Origin: Argentina anserina
Taxonomy: Eukaryota; Streptophyta; Magnoliopsida; Rosales; Rosaceae
DNA length: 64,000 nt
NCBI RefSeq assembly: GCF_933775445.1
Contig: NC_065873.1
Coordinates: 4,650,001-4,714,000 of the forward strand
Direction: 5' to 3'
Below, in pieces: positions 11,243 through 24,219 of the stretch. The notes beneath the pieces were generated by a model that saw only the letters and a list, made by a program, of their open reading frames with translations, did not search any database and was not told the origin of the DNA. The position numbers and the translations under genes were made by a program. Every line of letters begins with the position of its first letter. Within the stretch, counting starts at the first letter, position 1.

Positions 11243-12439
11243 TCATATTTTTATTCTTTTCAAAATAAGGAAAGAAGCCTGTTATGGTCAATGCATTATT
11301 GTACTACTTACCCATTACTGTACTGTGCTGCTCTATTCATTATTAGCTAGCATAGGTCACAAATCAGAACCATTTGACTGGAATGGGCATGCCCAAACGC
11401 TCTTGAGTCTTGACTTGACAACTGAAAAACTCAAGGTTTTGCGTACTGATTTAGACTTCCCAGCTTTATTCAGTTTGTCATGTGAACCTTTCGTGTCCCG
11501 ATTTTCTTCAAAGAAAGAACTCTATCTAGGAAGAGCCTTTATAAATTGGGTTTCCCTCTTCCCTTCATTCCTGCACATCTTCATTTGCTGCTACTCCATT
11601 TTGAGACCAGTTGGAAATGGAGAGAAGAACATCCAACAAGAAGGGTTATTTTACCATTTTTTGTGATGTTCTTCTCACCATTGTCCAATTGGTCAAGATT
11701 TTGGTACATATAATCTGCCATAAAGGATATTTAAGGTTGCATTCCAACCATTATCTCTTCCACTTTGTGTTTTCAGTCTTAATTTCTTTTTTGGTTGTTC
11801 TTGCTCATATCTGAGATACCTTACTACCTTAGGGTAACAGATTACACATGGACCTGCTTGGTTTGAACAGAACTTTGGAGTTGAAAAGGGTGGTTCATAT
11901 TTGAGCTTCTGATAGAAAAACTATACCATTTTTGCCGTCAAGTACCAATGGTTGTTTGTCTTCCTCCCTGTATTTGTATTGTTCTTATTATAAAGATTCA
12001 TGGTAAGCGTTTTGCAGCTTAATCTACAACAAGGGACAAGTTATCCTGAGTGTATTGCATATTGCTCTCTCTGCTTCTCCTGTTTGTTAACATTAAAGGA
12101 TGTATCTATTTCCTTGATATCTTATTTAATTCAAAAGCTCAATCTCTAATCTACTTTGTAACATAATATAGACATATAGGTTGCGGCATAAATCTAACAT
12201 CGTTGGCATGCTTAATCTGCACTTTATTGTAACATTCTGAAATGTCTAACGGCAGGGTCTATATTGATCGATGAACACCATTGAAATTGAAATCGGTTTC
12301 GAAAGTGGATGGGAATTTTATCACTTTCTGAAGACAACTCCACGAGTTTTGTGTATACATTACTTGTTCATATGCTTTGAAATACAGCTCTGTTGTATAG
12401 CTTCATTCTTATTTACTGTATGCGAAGGGTTTATTTAGT
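11243..12439. other. Spacer after tRNA-Val
   Basis: The open frame covering the tRNA and running to 11666 is accidental: it reads straight through the tRNA and encodes nothing recognisable. No gene is supported in the remainder. Confidence 0.4.
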
Positions 12440-13200
12440 CATGAATGAAATTAGTCATACAAAATTACAAACTGGGTGCAGTACAGACTCCCAAAACTCA
12501 TGGCCTCATGCACATAAAGATTAGAATTAGAATAAACATATGCCTAAGTATGTTTCTTGGAAAAAAATCATCCAAACGATTTGTTAATGCTATCCCTGGT
12601 CATATTCTCCGTGAGAGAGAGCATCCACCTCTTCTTCCTCTTTCTCGTCCAATGGTAGCCACTGTGAGCATGGTTTCTGCCTTTGCTGCTGGTGGCTTGC
12701 TGCCGGACGGGATGTCTTTGCTAGTTTGCCCTTCTCTTTGTTTGGTGAGTTTCTGGTCAGATCTTGGGTTTCAATCTGCCTAGCTTTCTCCTCGGCGTTG
12801 TGGTTCCCATGCTCTGTGGTGATCAGTCTTGTGGTGGGTGGCGTTGCCATGTTCAGATCTTGGTGTTTCATGGTGAGTACGTGGGTCAACCTTTGGTCCC
12901 CTGTTCTGGTCAAGGACTCCTTTTTGAGGCGGCGTGGTGGTGGTGGGATGGAGGTTGGTGGTGTTTTCGCAGGGCGGCGGGTTGCTACTCCTTGGAGTTG
13001 CTGGTTTGGGTTGGCCGGTTTTAACTGTGGGCTCTCTCTTGCATGAGTCTTGTCAGACTTGTCTTGATTGCAAGTCAGGTTGTTTGACCCTATCTGTTTT
13101 TTTATTCTTTTAATTTTAGTTTTACTTTTTTGTTCTTATATCATGTAATATGATTTCAGCATTTTAATGATGCAGGCTCATGTCTTGTTTGTTATAATAG
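12440..13200 (+). other. GT-rich segment, possible decayed LINE 3' part
   Basis: Composition shifts abruptly to G/T-rich (12640-13080) and then to a T-rich tract with TTAATGATGCAG-type sequence near 13165. This is reminiscent of the 3' region of plant L1 elements, but no reverse transcriptase or target duplication is seen. Overlapping frames here encode no known domain. Confidence 0.25.
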
Positions 13201-16200
13201 GGGAAAATCACAAGTATATGGTTTTTCTTATGTACCGCGGTTTGCTCTATAGGGGCATTCTGAATGTTTGTTTATCCTGAAATAGGTGATAGCGGACGTG
13301 TATGTATTGACCATCTTGAGCTTTTCTTGATGAACATCTTTCAAAAAATATATATTGTTCATAAGAGACCGGTTCATTATTTATTAAATTTGACTACCAT
13401 ATTCAATTAATAATTGAATTTGAGTTCTTTAATGTAATGAGCGATATGCTTAGATAGGTCCCAAAATAAAAAGATGTCCTTTATCTCTTTCTGGTTAGAA
13501 GTTATTGCAGTGCCAGCTCCTGAACTTGCAATCTGGACAGATGAATGAGCTGATTATTACTTGGCATTCATTGTGTATAACGAGCAGCAAGTTAATTTGT
13601 CCCATGAGGCCATGAGTGAAATTTTGAGTCATTTCTTCAGAGAAACACTAATTGGAAGAAATAGCAAGAAGATATGGTCGGTCAAAAACTCATAATGGTG
13701 GTGTTGGGGAGTAGAGTCCTACGTTCCTACGTTCTAGTAATTTCAATTTTCAGGCCTGACCTTGTCCTCAATCCCATGCATCTTATTTTCGATGTAATGG
13801 GGATGTTACTTTGATCATACATGTAACTATGTAAGTGTAACTATATCGGTCTATTTTATAAATGTAGTACAGAAATGGTTATTTTAGGACTTAGGACGCT
13901 AGCTGATCTTGAAAGTTAACTTTTTATTCTTACAGAGTGACAAGCTGAGCCCAATGACAAATATCTGCTAATGCTTACGGGTTAGAAAATAGAAACTTGC
14001 TGCAAGGGATTTCGTCATAAAATCTTTTTTCCCTTTTCTTTTGGGTGCTTGATTTTGTAAGCATGTACGGTTAATTCCTCAGATGTGATCCAACTCTTTT
14101 GCATAAAAATTTTCAGTACATATGTGCAATGTACACATGCGTTATCTGTTTAAATACAAAGAAATTTGAGGACATATGAGAAAATTGAAAAAGATTAAAT
14201 GAATAATAAAAATGTACATAGCTGCCTCGAAGGGCTCATGTTCTAGACTTTGATGGATAGTACATCTTTGGATTTCTAGGCCTCAAATTTGAGGTACTTG
14301 ATTTAGCCTTGTGTAAGTTTATTGTTTTTTAGAATTGAAATTTCATGTGTTGTTTTTGACACGTCGTTTTTTTTTTGTTTTTTTTCTTTTTCTTTTAGGG
14401 TTGTAGGTTCCCTTGAATGACATCGAAATGTACGTAATGAAGTTATCCTCACATGCTCTAGCTTGACATTATAAGGATGTATGATTGTATGATCATTGCC
14501 TAATTGGATTCTACCCACATTCATTCTGCCAAAAAAATGGGAAAATGTAAACGTGGGGCTCTCATTATTTTCCCCATTGTTCGTTCATTCTGTCAAAATT
14601 TGATAGTTTTTGGTCCTTGAGTTGATCTCGTTGCTGCATTGTGAAACCGAGGAGGAACACATGCTAATACAAATGATCGGATAATGCTTTAATGAAGCCT
14701 TGATGTGAATTGGTCCAACCCACCGAAACAGAATACATTTACCCTGAATCTCTGATCAATGGAACTTGTGATACTTATAGAGCTTGCTAAGCAGTCAAAT
14801 GCCATATAGAGGTGAGATTTATGCGGTATACCTAAAAGTAATTCATCTAACATTATTCTTTCCTGTTTTTACGAAAAAAAAAACTAATGTGATAATCTTA
14901 TACTTGACATTACATTGATAAGAAAATAGTACCCACAATCAATCGTCAAAATCACAAAAAATAAATAAATCAAAAGTACTTAATTCTGATTATTACCACA
15001 ATTCTAGTTACCTTATCGTCTTTCCTTAAGCTCATAACATCTTGTTGATCTTCTTGAATCTAGCTAGCTAGTAGAACGAGTATTTTGTAAGTTGAATGTA
15101 TGTTATTTTCGTGCTCAAACTTGAGGATGAACGTTAGGAAGATTCATGCTTCAACATACAATATAAATTAGTTCTTTGTAGGCCTCCTTTGGTTCGCAAA
15201 AATTAAGCATAAGAAAGAAAAAAGTGTTTCTTTCTTCCATTTAGCTCTATGAAGCCGCACCACACTCTCATTTTATTTTCTGTCACTTCCCTACCACCAA
15301 GCTCTCATCAATTTTACCCTAAATCCATCACTATAAAACAAATCACAATGCAATTCTATACCCAAAAAGTAAGACCGTATCGTTCAAGAATAAGCCTCTC
15401 AGGTAACCCCGCCAAATATGAAAAGTGGAGAAGGATTTTCTGGTTTCGCCCACTGTCGATCGATTGCCATAATTACAAAAAGAAATATTGTAGGTTAGAA
15501 TGCCCAATAATCTCTTCTGCTGCTAGTTGCCTCATAACTTTTCCCTTCGAAACACTTGGAGAAAATAGACTTGTACAACATTCCATAACGCATTAATTAA
15601 CAATATATGTGAATCTCAAAATTCAAAATGTGTTCAAAGCGTCATAGTGATCGAGCTATAAGTTACCCTATAAAGCTACAAGTTTTTTTCGTTGATTGAT
15701 TCATTATATTTTTTTAATGGCAAACCAATAAATTTTATAGAAATTTCTGAGGCCGGTATAGCAAGTACATACTCCTCTGCTATGTACAAAGTATCAGATA
15801 AGAGGTTATGAGCAGATGCGGATACACTCAGTGAGCTCTATGGGCTTGAGTCTAGACGAAAATTGTCAGCATATATTACTCATTATATGCGCCGACTAGC
15901 ATAATGTCTAAGGCAGTCCAGTTAGTTAAGTCTCTCCACATAGAAACTTGAGGTCTCGAGTTCGATCATGGTCTTCATTTTTTAGACCATTATACTTTTC
16001 TTTCTCTTCTCTTTCTCCTTTGTTTAATTTCCTCTCTTTTTCATTTCTTAAAGTTTTTTTTTCCTATTTTGTTAGTATTTCTTGCTTTCTTCCATATATT
16101 TTCTTCCTTTTGTTTTCTCCATCTAAGGGATATTGATGATTACCGTATATATTCATAATTCTGGATTTTAAATTTATCATCTTAATAATAAAAAAATCCT

Positions 16201-17070
16201 ACAAATGTTATTGGAAAAAAAACTCTCAATCAGCCTAGACAAGACTTATTTCCTGGATCCGCCACTGGTTATGAGTTGAAACTCAAAACTAGCATGCAGT
16301 AGAAAACTATTCTTTAGTAATAACCACAAATTTAAAAAGAAAAAAGTTAACATATTCTATGACTGAAACAAGCATAGCAATATGCAGCATACTAAACTAA
16401 ACGAAAATAATATTGGGTTTAGACCCTGGCTCAAAAACTTAAGCCCAAAATCTATCTTGTAAAACCCTAAGTAAAAATTGTAGATTGGCCGCCGTCCACC
16501 CTAGCCGCAAACAAGAATTGCTCATCGCCAGCCAATGAAGCAAACTTGCATCGATTATGGTTCCTCTGCTTCGTGTGAATCGATCTCCATATGTCTGAGA
16601 AGATCTGGATGCAGCCTTAAACATATATTTTTGTTAAGAAGTGTGTATGTATTGTTAATCTGATCTCACCACCACCACCATGGAGCATATTACAATCGTT
16701 CCTTATGGAAGCATAGTGAATCCACCTTGGGTAAAATCGAGTAAGGGAAAAGTATGGATTAATAGAAGAGATGGGCAACTCACCCAAATCATCACATTGT
16801 TTCGAAGCACAACCACTCAAAATAGTATCACTTGCAGACCATCAATCAAGGAGGTGAAACATCTGCTGATAGTAAATAGATGAAGAGATGGGACAAAACC
16901 CTTATGATAAGCAAGAATGGCGGTTATATGATAGCCACACTAGGGTTAGCATGAAGAGTACTGATAGTAAAGAGGTGGAGGCTCGTATAGTTAGAGTTTT
17001 CTTTAACTCGGGATTGATTCATTATATTAAAAGAACAATAAGACTTACAAGAAAAAACTAGAAAAAGAAA
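13201..17070. other. Gene-free AT-rich interval
   Basis: Nearly 3.9 kb without a supportable gene. Short frames (for example 15249-15596, and the T-rich frame at 15948-16136) lack domains. A B-box-like motif GGTCTCGAGTTCGATC sits at about 15950 after a possible A box, but not in a tRNA fold. Confidence 0.4.
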
Positions 17071-17407
17071 GGCAAAATTACCAAAATACACCATAAATTT
17101 GGCTAAAATTGTCAATTTGCATCCTAAACTTATATTTGAGTCAATTTACCTCATAAACTTGGTAAAAATTGCCAATTTGCACCCCATCCGTTAAATTTAA
17201 CTGTTTTCATCTAATTTTGCGTCAAATGTCATGCACATGAGAGGTAATGTTGTCATTTTCTATTTATATTTTTCTTAAAAAAAATACAAATATTCCTTAA
17301 AATGAGGATTATTTTTTAATCAAATTATTTATTTACATCTTTTTTCTACATACTTAACCCTATTTTGAATTATATATTCAACATACCCACCCATTCAAAT
17401 ATAGTGT

Positions 17408-17411
<4 letters not shown>

Positions 17412-17444
<33 letters not shown>
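17412..17444. repeat. (TA)n microsatellite
   Basis: An uninterrupted TA dinucleotide run of about 33 bases inside the TIR element, just left of the TGTTGGAGG insert. Confidence 0.95.
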
Positions 17445-17448
<4 letters not shown>

Positions 17449-17449
17449 T

Positions 17450-17665
17450 GTTGGAGGAGGAACGAAACGAGAATAATAACGACGTAATGGAACAAAACGT
17501 AACCATTTAATTATTGATAATGGGGCCTATATATAGGCATTACATAACTACAATCCCGTAGGATTCGGAGTCTTAATCTATTACAGAGATGCGAATCTAT
17601 CTCTAACAAGAAACCTAATAAGGCTAAGACACACAATGGTTGAATAATAATTCTCCCAGAACACA
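17450..17665. mobile_element. Possible small LTR-type insert inside the TIR element
   Basis: A block starting TGTTGGAGGAGG and ending CTCCCAGAA is bounded by CACAT on both sides and has a less AT-rich composition than the surrounding element. It contains GGGGCCTATATATAGGC, like a retro-LTR promoter area. The ends are not a clean TG...CA pair, so this is tentative. Confidence 0.3.
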
Positions 17666-18553
17666 TATTTATTTTTAATTTTTCAATGTATTTATTTATA
17701 TTTTTCTAATATCTTTAAACATACTATATCACGTAAAATAATAAATATATAAATCAATAATATGTTTCGAAAAAAAATTGTAACAAGTGTTCATCTTAAG
17801 TAATTTTATTAATTTATTTCATTATTAAATATGAATAAATATATAATGACAATATTGCCCCTCAAATGCATGACATGTGACTTAAAATTGGATGGAAAAT
17901 ATAAATTTAACAGATATGATGCAAATCAGTAATTTTTACCAAGTTTAGGAGGTAAATTGACTTAAATGCAAGTTCATGGTGCAAATTGACAATTATGATT
18001 AAATTTATGGTGCAAATCGGTTTTTTTGACAAAAAGAAAAGCCACAAGTTTTATATCGCATTAACCCCACAAAAGTGACTGAACAAAAATACATGTAATG
18101 TCCAAGAAAAATAAAGAAAATAGAAAGAATAAAAAGAAGAAAGTACACACAAGTTTTAATGATGACATAATTGAGCTTGTCAATTGTTGTTGTTATCAGA
18201 TCAAAAGGATTCTTGTTGTTAGGAACCCGACCCGTACGAAATGGACCGAGTTCAGGTGATGGACATGGACCCAGCTTCGACTGCTTCAACTACTAGTATT
18301 AGGTCAAGTACTACTGTAGAGTCCAAGTGTTACCTGTTCGTTCAAAAACCAACACAAGGGTTTGACTCTCTTTACTGTAGAGTTTCTCACCCCTCATCAG
18401 ATCTGATACACTCCTCCCCTTTCCTTTTCTCTCTTCCTCAACACCCCCAAATTTCTACTCAATTAGTCAATTTCAATGCTCTGTTTGTAATACCCAAAAT
18501 TCTCTTTGCCCCTGAAGAAACCCACCTAATCAGAAACCCACCAACATAGTGAA

Positions 18554-21154
18554 ATGAAGCGCCCTTGTTTTGAGAAGCTGATTCTCCCTTCCACTCTCCA
18601 AGCCAAACAGCTGGTACCCTTCTTTCCCACTCTCACTATTCTTTTTGTTGGTTCTTTTTGTTGTCAATTGATTTGCTGGTTTTGGTTAGATGTTTTAGCT
18701 TCTTTAGCTTAGTGAGCGAATTGGGTAGAGAAACCTAGATGAGAAATTGAGAAAATTTCTTCTCTTTCTGCAGTTCTTTAGCAACCCTTCAAATAAATTT
18801 TTTTTTGAAAGATTGTTGTTGCTGGGTAAATGTAAAGACTGAAGCTTTAGTGTTCTTGTATGGCTACTTTGGCGGTAGCTGAATTGGAAGTGTTACCAAT
18901 AGTTTCCAAAGCTCAGTGAAAATAGTGGTGTGGTAGACACATTTTTGATGGATTTTTGCGCTGTTTGGTTAGATAGGACGTAAAATAGAATTTGAAATTA
19001 CTGGCACCTTAAAACTGAAGATTGATGATTTGGTCTCTACTAAAGGTAGAAGGATTTTGGGCGTAGAATTGTTAACCAGAATAGTGTTTTTTTTAAATTA
19101 TATATTATACTTGGTATTTCAAGAAATTTTATCAAGTTTATGAGTAAACGCGCTTCCCTCTCTTCATCAATTTATGGATCCTTAAATAAGAGTAAACATA
19201 GATCTGAATGCACTGTTGGTGGCAGTGATCTCATCCTGTTTCTTATCATCGAGTGGGATTGTTTAGAAGCAAACTAAATGTGAACAGCTGCACATTCTGC
19301 TACTTTTCTTGTCAGTCATATCTAGACATCTAGTTTACTTGCTTGATGGTTGATACTAAGGAAAAGAAAGTGTTGTTTCTGTGGCATCAGACATCACCCA
19401 CATCAGACATCAGACACTTGATGCATGTTGTATTGCAAAATTTATAAACTAATATTCCTTCATACAAAATCATAATTACATAATTGGAGGATGACACACA
19501 TTCTATCATAGTTGGGTATATATGTTGGTCTGGTGGTCCAAATTTCCCCTCTTACAAGATCGTGTTCGTAAATTTGTTGTTGTGTAGATTGTAACCGATA
19601 AGATAAATGTATTGTCAGAGTAGTTCTAAATTTAGTTTCGCGAGGCCATTGACTTTTATGGTTATCTTCTGTTCACGATCAATGGTTTAAACTGATGCTG
19701 ATGCTGATGCTGATGCAACAAATTCTATAATTTTACCTGAATTTACCTTTTACTTTGGCAAAAACTAAACTTCAGTTATGTAATTGTAGAAAATACCAGA
19801 AGCTTTTGCCAAGAAGTTCAGAGATGAGTTTTCGACGTATGTTACTCTCAATGTTCCTGATGGTCCTGTTTGGCGTATAGGACTGAAGAAGGCTGACAAT
19901 AAGTATTGGTTTCAAGATGGTTGGCAGGATTTCGTTGAGCGTTATTCCATTCGAATTGGATACTTTCTGATATTCAGATATGAAGGGACTTCTTCTTTCA
20001 CTGTTCATATATATAACCTGGCTACCGCTGAGATTAACTATCAGCATAATACTCTCAGTGGCACTGGAGGGACTGTTAGTAACCATTATCAAGTATTTGA
20101 AGAAATGGAAGATGATGACGCTGTTGAAATCTTGGGTTCTTCTTCCTCTTCATCCATGGTTAATACTTCTTTGAGAGACAAACTTTTTGGAGATACTGCA
20201 AATCAACTGACTCCTGGAAAAAATTATAGCCCTCCATCGTTGCAGAATTTGTTCATTGGTGCGAAGCATAACTGGACAGATGCTGGGAAGCTTCATACAC
20301 CGAAAGTTGCTGCATTACAAGAGGGTAATAATTCTATGCAAGATAATGGTACTGCACACAAGAAGAGTAAAAAGACTGTGGACGAAGCCAAATCAAGTAC
20401 CCCAGGTGAAGGTACACAAAGCGCAAAAAAGACTGCCAGAAAAAGGCGGAAACCTGATCCCAGTAAGTTCATTGATCTCATTTCTGTGAGTCTACAATCA
20501 ATTAATGCGGAATTTGTCTCATTCTTTCTATAATATTGCAGATGCACAGGAATCGTCTGCTCAACATGAACAGGATGTAGAAATCCGTTTTAGATTTTAC
20601 GAGAGTGCATCTGCAAGGAAGAGAACTGTGACAGCTGAAGAAAGAGAGAGGGCAGTAAATACTGCCAAAACATTTGAGCCGGTCAATCCTTTCTGCCGGG
20701 TTGTCCTTCGACCATCATATCTATACAGGGGTTGTATAATGGTGAGTCTTTCAGTCAGATGCATGATAACGTTGCTTCTTGAATTCAGATTGTTATTTCT
20801 TGGCTTACAGTGTATTTCTTTCCCATGCAGTATTTGCCATCCTGCTTTGCTGAAAAGAATTTAAGTGGGGTATCAGGATTTATAAAACTTCAATCTGCTG
20901 ACGGTAAACAGTGGCCTGTTCGATGTCTTTACAGAGGAGGGAGGGCAAAATTAAGTCAGGGATGGTATGAGTTTACAGTGGAGAATAATTTGTTAGAGGG
21001 GGATGTTTGTGTGTTTGAGTTGCTGAAGTCGAAGGAGATTGTGCTGAAAGTTAACATATTTCGCGTCCAAGAAGATGCTGGATTTGTAACTCAACCTTAT
21101 GTGAACCAACCGTCGGGGCAGAATATAATTCAGGCTATACCGCTTAGAAATTAG
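18554..21154 (+). CDS. VRN1-like B3-domain transcription factor (two B3 domains)
   Basis: Four exons in phase: 18554-18613, 19790-20462, 20542-20741 and 20831-21154, for 418 residues. The N-terminal B3 domain (about residues 5-105) begins [20 protein letters not shown] and continues [46 protein letters not shown], the pattern of the REM/VRN1 subfamily of DNA-binding proteins. An acidic/Ser-rich linker and a basic nuclear-localisation-like cluster ([12 protein letters not shown], about 235) follow. The C-terminal B3 domain (about 295-395) has [56 protein letters not shown] and FELL. Introns are bounded by GT and AG, the first about 1.2 kb long. The start was chosen as the Met that opens the B3 motif. 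A role in vernalisation or development is family inference only. Confidence 0.88.
18614..19789 (+). other. First intron of the B3 gene
   Basis: T-rich plant intron with donor GTACCC at 18614 and acceptor TTGTAG ending at 19789. It carries a short hexamer repeat (GATGCT, about four units) near 19695 and no reading frame of note. Confidence 0.7.
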
Positions 21155-23213
21155 TGGCCGCCAGTCTGGTAATCTCGGATGTCTAAAGTGTATCAAAAAT
21201 CTCTTTTCTTTTCAGGTAGTTGTGGAACTTAGATATATTAGTACTTGAACTTTTCAGGATGACTTAATGTAACTTTTATCATTGTTTAGGAGTTTCAACT
21301 CTTTTTTTCTTCGAGCGCTGTAAATAGATTGTGCAATAGTACGATTCTAATTGGTCATTTTCTTTCTTTTGGTGTCAAATGCTCATCCTTTCTACATGCT
21401 CATTTGCTAGTTTGCCTAGGGAAGTGCTTATCTTTCTCATTTTGCTTCTTCATTATTAAGTCTCCGGAGAATGTCATAACAATGACAACCGCTGAATTAA
21501 AAGTAAGATGGCATTTTTTATTTTACCAGTTCAATCTTCTTTGGTTTCACAAACCAAGAAGAATGAATTCTTTCTTTCTCGTTCATTGATTTGCCCGTGT
21601 ACAAGTTCAGTTTTTCTTGTTGAATTTATGTGTTAGCACGCATGGTGTTATATGTTTTGGTCCAAGTGCTTAACATTATACTAATTTAGTAGCTGCATTC
21701 CACGAACATGCTTAGCTCTCAGCATTTGGTTTTGCTAGTAATTGTATTCATCTGCATGCTCAACTCTGATAGGAAAAGCTAGGAGTTGGTAATATGGTCA
21801 AAAAAGATTGAGAATCTCTTTGAAATTTGAACACCATCTTTCTATTTATCTTTAATTATTTATAACCTCTAATTCAGACCCACATTGGGGAGATTTCACT
21901 TTACACCCCAATAAGGTAAAAAACTTCCTATTTTCTTCTTTAGGCCAAGTTTTGTTTTTTGGGCAACTTTCCAATTTCCAGTGTGTAAAGTCCTTTTGGT
22001 TTGTTCTGTTTGGTTCAATGAATTGATTTGTATCACATGATGGTTGATGCCTCAAGATAAAAAATGTATTCCATCGTACGGTAGGATTTCTATCAAGAAC
22101 ACATTGTCCTTTTTGTTGCAGAATTAAACTATGGAAAAAGCAAATGTCTCTTCTATTATTTTTCTCTAGGTGCGGAGATGCTCTTCTTCAAAGGCACGTT
22201 CTTTTGTCTAATAATGTTTCTGTTTTTCTTTAAATGTTTGTATATAGTTGTGCGTTGTAACTTGGCCTTTGATGTTATGACTTATGAGTGGCCTTCATAA
22301 AAACATATTAAGAAGTTGAGAGGGTGGATCATAAGTGCCTGATCATGACATTCGGAACTTTGTAAGAAGTGACTTGCTGCTATGTCATACTCAATCAATA
22401 TGATTCTTGAAGATCAGCAGAATTAATATACTTCCCCTCCCAGGAAAAAAGGAATCAAACATATCTAACACTGAACAACATGGCATTAGTTTTTGCTTCT
22501 GCAGAACACTTATCAGGATTCTTAGTGCCGTCGACAAGTTACTTTTGCTTACCCTATCCAATTATTGGAGCATCAACCCTAAAAATTGAAGGGCAGGTAT
22601 TTGGGAATTAGAGTATTCGAGTTGTTGAAACTGGTGAACCAATACACACCAACCTCAAAGAACAGTTTGCCAACAAGTCATTAACTTATCAGTCAAACAC
22701 TCAAAACTGGAGCCTTAGTTTGGTTACTTCAGCCACAATTATTCCCCTATTAATCTAATACTTTAAAGATAGAAGAGTTGGGTTTATAGCATATGTGGTA
22801 TGCCATATAGGGATCGATCACTACAATTGTGGAAGCTGAATACTGACCTGGTCCTGAAGGTGAATGATACTAAGTTACCCTGGTGACCATGAGTCCATGA
22901 CCCTTTCTTCTGATTACTGAATACTGACATTTTGCTTCCACATTATAAATATCTACTCTTCAACTTTCAATCAGTGTGGAGAATCAAGGTTCTAATACTT
23001 TTTAGATAAACTACAATACTTCCCAATTATTAATTCTAGATTTGTTTATCAAAATACAAATCATTAGTTTGTAATATGACATGTTCTCTTCTGGGGATGC
23101 ATGGTGTTTTGCTCATTGATTGGCAACAAAATAGACGAGAAGAGACGTAAAAACAGGAAGACATTGGAGAGCTGAAAAGAGTTGAAAGGATTGCAAAAAT
23201 TCAAAAACAATAT
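21155..23213. other. Spacer between the B3 gene and tRNA-Asp
   Basis: Contains the B3 gene 3' UTR and about 1.8 kb of AT-rich sequence without a supportable gene or repeat structure. Confidence 0.4.
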
Positions 23214-23285
23214 CGCCGTTGCCGGGGATCGAACCCGGGTCACCCGCGTGACAGGCGGGAATACTTACCACTATACTACAACGAC
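23214..23285 (-). tRNA. tRNA-Asp (GTC)
   Basis: On the minus strand: acceptor GTCGTTG (23285-23279) pairs with CAACGGC (23221-23215); D arm TAGTATAGTGGTAAGTA; anticodon arm CCCGCCTGTCACGCGGG with anticodon GTC; T arm CCGGGTTCGATCCCCGG; discriminator G. This is the canonical plant nuclear tRNA-Asp sequence. No intron. Confidence 0.96.
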
Positions 23286-23841
23286 TTACTTGTTTACTTT
23301 TATGCGTTTAATTAGATTAATAATTATTTATCATCTTATGAAACGGGAACTTATCGTTGAAATCATTTGGGATCAGTTTCAGTTTTGGGCATTAAATTTC
23401 TTATATGCATCTGGCTACATCTCTGTTTCAGTTTTCAAATATACGGTAGAAAACTAACAATTTCCTGTGTTTTGAGTTTGGGAGCTGGAAATTTAAAACT
23501 AATTGTTCTAAAATTGATGATGGATCTGGCTCCATCTCTCTAATCTGAATTTGACAATTTGTAGATCAAGTTTAGGCTCAAATTATTCAAACTTTTGGGC
23601 AAGCCCAATAATATTTCCTTACACACATCAGACATCACATTAGAAAAAAAGCAATTGTAGATAGAGCAATACAGACCACCAGTGGATTATCACTAATTCT
23701 CCAGCATACACTACACAAATAGGAAAACAAGAGTTCCTCTTCATACTTCTCATTTCCTTCAATTTTCATTCTCAAATTCAATCTTTTTCTAGCGTCTAAA
23801 TCCTTCTACTCTTTCTTTTCTTCCTTACACAACTCCTCACA

Positions 23842-24219
23842 ATGGCAACATCCTCAGCAACACTCTCACCAGCCATATTGACCACCACAGCCACAGTTGC
23901 CAAATCTGTGAGGAAGCCAGCAAACAGAGTCCACTACATTTCAGGGCTCAACTCATTTTCTGGACTCAAAGCTCACAACACTGTTGCCTCTCTTGGTCTG
24001 CCTCAGTGCACTGACCAGTCCTTTGCCAACATTGTCAGCTCCTTGAGAGCTCCTTCACAGAACCAAGGCAGAGGTGGAGGTGCACTTTCTTCTACCTGCA
24101 ATGCCATTGGTGAGATTTTCAAGATTGCTGCAATCATGAATGGACTCACTCTTGTTGGGGTTGCAGTGGGATTCGTACTTCTTCGAATCGAAGCCTTTGT
24201 GGAGGAGTCAGATGAGTGA
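23842..24219 (+). CDS. petM: Cytochrome b6f complex subunit 7 (PetM) precursor
   Basis: Single exon, 125 residues. The first 80 or so residues form a Ser/Thr/Ala-rich chloroplast transit peptide, including the plant-specific segments [15 protein letters not shown] and VASLGLP. The mature part is a single membrane helix: [20 protein letters not shown] then [16 protein letters not shown], the signature of plant PetM, a small structural subunit of the thylakoid cytochrome b6f complex in photosynthetic electron transport. ATG at 23842 follows a CT-rich leader, common in plastid-targeted genes, and the length fits the family. No defect is seen. Confidence 0.88.
   Translation: MATSSATLSPAILTTTATVAKSVRKPANRVHYISGLNSFSGLKAHNTVASLGLPQCTDQSFANIVSSLRAPSQNQGRGGGALSSTCNAIGEIFKIAAIMNGLTLVGVAVGFVLLRIEAFVEESDE

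Larger units (their letters stand above)
17071..18030. mobile_element. Mutator-like terminal-inverted-repeat element (non-autonomous)
   Basis: The two ends are long inverted repeats of about 190 bases (17071 to about 17265 and about 17840 to 18030). For example, the block around ACACCATAAATTTGG, the block GTCAATTTACCTC, the phrase ACTTGGTAAAAATT and the inner GTCATGCA segment all recur in reverse complement. The ends are flanked by the identical 9-mer AAAAAGAAA at 17062-17070 and 18031-18039, the target-duplication length typical of MULEs. There is no transposase; the interior is AT-rich with a microsatellite and a short TG-started insert. Classification rests on TIR length and duplication length. 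Confidence 0.8.

Noticed and set aside
11076..11666. 196-residue frame on +
   Set aside because: Reads through tRNA-Val and encodes no recognisable domain.
12445..13046. Overlapping long frames on both strands
   Set aside because: Produced by GT-rich composition; no domain, and the strands contradict each other.
15904..16130. Possible tRNA-derived SINE (B-box-like GGTCTCGAGTTCGATC)
   Set aside because: No convincing A box, no target duplication and no A-rich or T-stretch 3' end typical of a SINE family that I can verify.
19690..19716. Hexamer GATGCT repeat
   Set aside because: Only about four units in an intron; ordinary microsatellite.
20256..20547. Overlapping frames around the B3 linker
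   Set aside because: Shadows of the B3 gene exon 2 in other frames.
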